This document shows, in pieces, positions 61,698 to 64,000 of a stretch of 64,000 bases of DNA; the first letter of the stretch is position 1, and every line of letters begins with the position of its first letter. Where the stretch lies: contig JANLFQ010000001.1 in assembly GCA_024653355.1 (NCBI GenBank), forward strand, positions 496,001 through 560,000, in the 5' to 3' direction. The position numbers were made by a program, and so were the translations under genes. Source of the stretch: a candidate division WOR-3 bacterium. Its GTDB lineage: Bacteria > Hydrothermota > Tepidihabitantia > Tepidihabitantales > Tepidihabitantaceae. A model generated the notes under the pieces. That model saw nothing but the letters and a program-made list of their open reading frames with translations, was not told where the DNA came from and did no database searches.

Positions 61698-62156
61698 TCA
61701 CAGTTCTGTCTTTGTGCCCTGCCGCTGCCAGTATATCAAGGTGCCAAGGGTGCCTTCCTTCTCCTTGACCAAGATGCAATGCAACCCTACACTCGCTTTT
61801 TCATCTTCTTTTATTTTCCGATAACTGTTCACTATCACCTGGTCAGAAACAGAACTGCTGCATTCGACATCCGGAAACAGGTTTGCTACCCGCTCATCGT
61901 AAAATTTCCGAACAACCGGTAACGAATCTGTTGTCCGAAAGACATAAAACCGATTAACTTCTTTTTCGTCGGTTGAAGCAGAATTGTCAATTACACTGGC
62001 ACCCGGATAGTTAAGTTCTGCGGGAAAATAGGGCGGGGAATCGCTCAATTGACTCTGACTTAGTCTGACCCTCTTTTCGTCCTCTTTGCTCGGGGCATTA
62101 CCACAACTTAGCATAAGGAGCGCACAAACGATTGGGACTATTCCGGTGCCCTTCAT
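61698..62156 (-). CDS. Small lipoprotein, unknown function
   Basis: 152 residues with a good lipobox (VCALLMLSC-GNAPS). The mature part begins with a charged stretch and has the region YPGASVIDNSASTDEKEVNRFYVFRTTDSLPVVRKFYDERVANLF, a mixed alpha/beta layout reminiscent of small domains in periplasmic proteins. No family recognised. GAAAGGAG precedes the ATG, and a consensus promoter lies upstream. The gene is 17 bases before the Asp-box gene, so the two are probably co-transcribed. Confidence 0.7.
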   Translation of the reverse strand: MKGTGIVPIVCALLMLSCGNAPSKEDEKRVRLSQSQLSDSPPYFPAELNYPGASVIDNSASTDEKEVNRFYVFRTTDSLPVVRKFYDERVANLFPDVECSSSVSDQVIVNSYRKIKEDEKASVGLHCILVKEKEGTLGTLIYWQRQGTKTEL

Positions 62157-62196
62157 ATTGACTCCTTTCTCTTTTTTAAACCGCCCTCAATTGGAG

Positions 62197-62224
62197 ATTA
62201 TAAAATGAGATTTTAAAATGTCAA
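62197..62224 (-). promoter_or_regulatory. Consensus promoter of the lipoprotein/Asp-box unit
   Basis: TTGACA, 16 bases, TATAAT on the minus strand, about 40 bases before the ATG at 62156. Confidence 0.8.
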
Positions 62225-62244
62225 TAGTAATTTGAACGCGGCGG

Positions 62245-64000
62245 CTAACGGGCTAATAGCAAACGAAGGCTGTTGCTTTCGCAATGAGGGCAGGCGCGTT
62301 CTTCGGGCTGACCCGGTGTCCAGTGATGAGTTGATTCTTTACCGCAGCGGAGGCATACAAACGACATCTCACCGGCGGTCTTGGGCTCAGTTCGTAAGGT
62401 CACCTTGGGTGGATTACTGAGAATTTGCTTTGTCTGCTCAATCTCCTCTGGTGTCACCGACGCCCTGAGCCTTTCCAGTTCCTCCATCGTTTTGACAAAT
62501 CGCGGCGCCTGCGCCGCAGAAATCCACTCCAGTTGCAGCCTTTCCGGTCGAATCCCCCACGCCTCAAGTTTATCCCATAGTTTCTCGACCCGACGCTGGG
62601 TCTGCCGGTTAGCATTGAGGTAGTGGCAGTCCGCATAGTGACACCCGGAAATGAGAACGACCGGCGCCCCGAGTGCAAACGCCTTGAGCACAAACTTTTC
62701 CGCAACCCGGGCGCTGCACATCGTCCGAATCAAAACCTGTGTGGGTGGGTACTGCGACCGTGCCAGCCCAACCGTATCTGATGCCGCATAGGAGCACCAG
62801 TGGCAGGCAAACACAATCGCTTTCGACCCGGGTTCTTCTGCCAGCGCCGCCTCAATCTGAGCGATAATCTGTTCGTCCGTGAACTGATGCGCCTCAATCG
62901 CTGCAAACCGACACTCGGCCGCACAATTGCCACAGCCGGCACAGACGGCATCAATCGCCTTTGCCGGCGCGCCCCGCTGCCACTCGACCGCTTTGAATGT
63001 ACAGACCGGTGCACACATACCACAGGCACGGCATTTATCGGTTATAACCTCCACCGTATTGGGCTCTGCCGCCAGGGAACCTTGTGCCAGAAGTCGCGCC
63101 GCCCGACCCGCCGCCGCACTTGCTTGGGTCACTGAATCCTTGACATCTTTTGGTCCTTCAGCACACCCGGCATAAAAAACCCCGCGTACCGGCGAATCAA
63201 CCGGTTGCAGTTTCGGGTGTGCCTCGAGCAGGAAACCTTCCGGATGGATTTGCAGCGCCATAAGTTGTTGAATCGGCTTGGCCTCAGGCCTTGGTTTGAC
63301 TCCGGTCGCCAGCACCACCAGTTCCGCAATGTGTTCCTCAACCTTACCGGTTTCGGTGTTTTCCACATAGAGTTTTAGATTTCCCGTTGCCTTATCTTCA
63401 ATCACTTCACCCGGAATCCCGCGAATATAGTTGACACCGAGACGCCGGGAACGCCACAACATCTCTTCAAACCCCTTACTGAAGGCGCGCAGGTCAATGT
63501 AGAAAACTTTGATGTCCATATCCGGGTAATGCTCTTTAAGCACCAGGCTGTCTTTAATTGTGTTCATACAGCAGATGTTGCTGCAGTAGGGCGTACCCTG
63601 TTGCGCACAGCGCGAGCCGACACACTGAATAAAGGCGATACTGTTCGGGCGCCGCCGGTCACTCAGCCGGATGAGTTCACCGCCCGTTGGTCCACCCGAC
63701 GATGCCAGTCGCTCAAACTCCAGCGCCGTTATCACATTTGCCGCCCGACCATAGCCGAATTCGGCGCGGGGCAACGGGTCAAACGGCTCCATTCCGGTGG
63801 CAACGATGATTGCCCCAACTTCAAATTTGAACTCTTTGTCCTGAGCGTTCAGGTCAATGCACTTCTTTTCGCACGCCTGCGCACATTTGCCACAGGCAAT
63901 GGGGTTTAAGCCAAGACAGTCATCGGGATTGAGTACATAAGACGCCGGAATCGCCTGCGGGAACGGCTGGTAAATCGCATGTCGCAACCCAAGCCCTAAA
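62245..64000 (-). CDS. hdrA: HdrA-like subunit fused to MvhD and a zinc ribbon, 5' end off the window
   Basis: The frame stays open to base 64000, so the true start lies outside. Visible in order: the end of an HdrA FAD domain region (GLRHAIYQPFPQAIP, CLGLNPIACGKCAQACEKKCID), the flavin/NAD-type domain (AIIVATGMEPFDP, FIQCVGSRC, YCSNICC), two [4Fe-4S] ferredoxin motifs (CRACGMCAPVC, CAGCGNCAAEC), then an MvhD-like domain (FACHWCSYAASD, ISGCHYADCHY), then a C-terminal zinc ribbon (CLRCGKES and CPHCESN). HdrA bifurcates electrons with HdrBC in methanogens and relatives occur in many anaerobic bacteria. The fused MvhD links it to a hydrogenase or dehydrogenase. The HdrA and MvhD calls are strong; the zinc-ribbon add-on is unusual. 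Confidence 0.9.
   Translation of the reverse strand, partial: LGLGLRHAIYQPFPQAIPASYVLNPDDCLGLNPIACGKCAQACEKKCIDLNAQDKEFKFEVGAIIVATGMEPFDPLPRAEFGYGRAANVITALEFERLASSGGPTGGELIRLSDRRRPNSIAFIQCVGSRCAQQGTPYCSNICCMNTIKDSLVLKEHYPDMDIKVFYIDLRAFSKGFEEMLWRSRRLGVNYIRGIPGEVIEDKATGNLKLYVENTETGKVEEHIAELVVLATGVKPRPEAKPIQQLMALQIHPEGFLLEAHPKLQPVDSPVRGVFYAGCAEGPKDVKDSVTQASAAAGRAARLLAQGSLAAEPNTVEVITDKCRACGMCAPVCTFKAVEWQRGAPAKAIDAVCAGCGNCAAECRFAAIEAHQFTDEQIIAQIEAALAEEPGSKAIVFACHWCSYAASDTVGLARSQYPPTQVLIRTMCSARVAEKFVLKAFALGAPVVLISGCHYADCHYLNANRQTQRRVEKLWDKLEAWGIRPERLQLEWISAAQAPRFVKTMEELERLRASVTPEEIEQTKQILSNPPKVTLRTEPKTAGEMSFVCLRCGKESTHHWTPGQPEERACPHCESNSLRLLLAR

Noticed and set aside
1-64000. CRISPR arrays, insertion sequences, phage genes, rRNA genes
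   Set aside because: No regularly spaced short repeats, transposase or integrase motifs or rRNA sequence were seen; the only long repeat is the kelch pair.

Overview
The window reads as chromosomal DNA of a Gram-negative, probably anaerobic bacterium. Evidence for an outer membrane is a TonB-dependent receptor, ExbB/ExbD/TonB and a PorV-like barrel. At least eight secreted proteins end in a FlgD-Ig/type IX-like C-terminal sorting domain. An HdrA-MvhD type flavoprotein points to anaerobic electron transfer. Promoters are of sigma-70 type (TTGACA, 16-17 bases, TATAAT). This combination fits candidate phylum WOR-3/Stahlbacteria or a related FCB-like lineage; the taxon is my inference. I see no phage, insertion sequence, CRISPR array or rRNA operon.

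Layout. 1-12.2 kb (minus): a lipoprotein, TonB receptor, large secreted protein, PorV and FG-GAP protein run into a fused fatty-acid kinase (FakB-FakA plus membrane and PAS-like parts) and a PlsY-type acyltransferase. 12.3-16.2 kb (minus): exbB-exbD-exbD-tonB and an Asp-box secreted protein. 16.4-20.5 kb (plus): a GctAB-type CoA-transferase and two acyl-CoA dehydrogenases. 20.5-26.8 kb: two tRNAs, rdgB, manC, a DUF3108 protein, a trans-sulfuration enzyme, a glutamine amidotransferase, FolE2 and an SDR threonine dehydrogenase. 26.9-30.1 kb (plus): four tRNAs and a subtilisin with a large propeller-like insertion. 30.7-36.3 kb (minus): two kelch proteins whose 5' halves are identical over about 1.1 kb. 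36.3-44.8 kb: a small nuclease-like protein, ispF, a rhomboid protease, an EF-G-like GTPase, a CARDB secreted protein, two fabH genes and tRNA-Glu. 44.8-52.1 kb (minus): 17 ribosomal protein genes from rpsJ to rplF. 52.5-55.9 kb (minus): two thiolase-fold proteins lacking the catalytic tetrad plus two DUF35 proteins. 56.2-59.8 kb (plus): a membrane protein and sucCD. 60.1-64 kb (minus): an Asp-box secreted protein, a lipoprotein and an HdrA-like subunit running off the edge.

Together the genes suggest an organism that ferments or oxidises acyl-CoA compounds (CoA-transferase, acyl-CoA dehydrogenases, succinyl-CoA synthetase, Hdr), can activate free fatty acids for phospholipid synthesis, and puts many beta-propeller proteins on its surface. 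The parts that look least ordinary are the tetrad-less thiolase/DUF35 operon, the FakB-FakA-PAS fusion beside plsY, the split-domain subtilisin, the half-identical kelch pair, and several promoters so close to start codons that leaderless mRNAs are likely.
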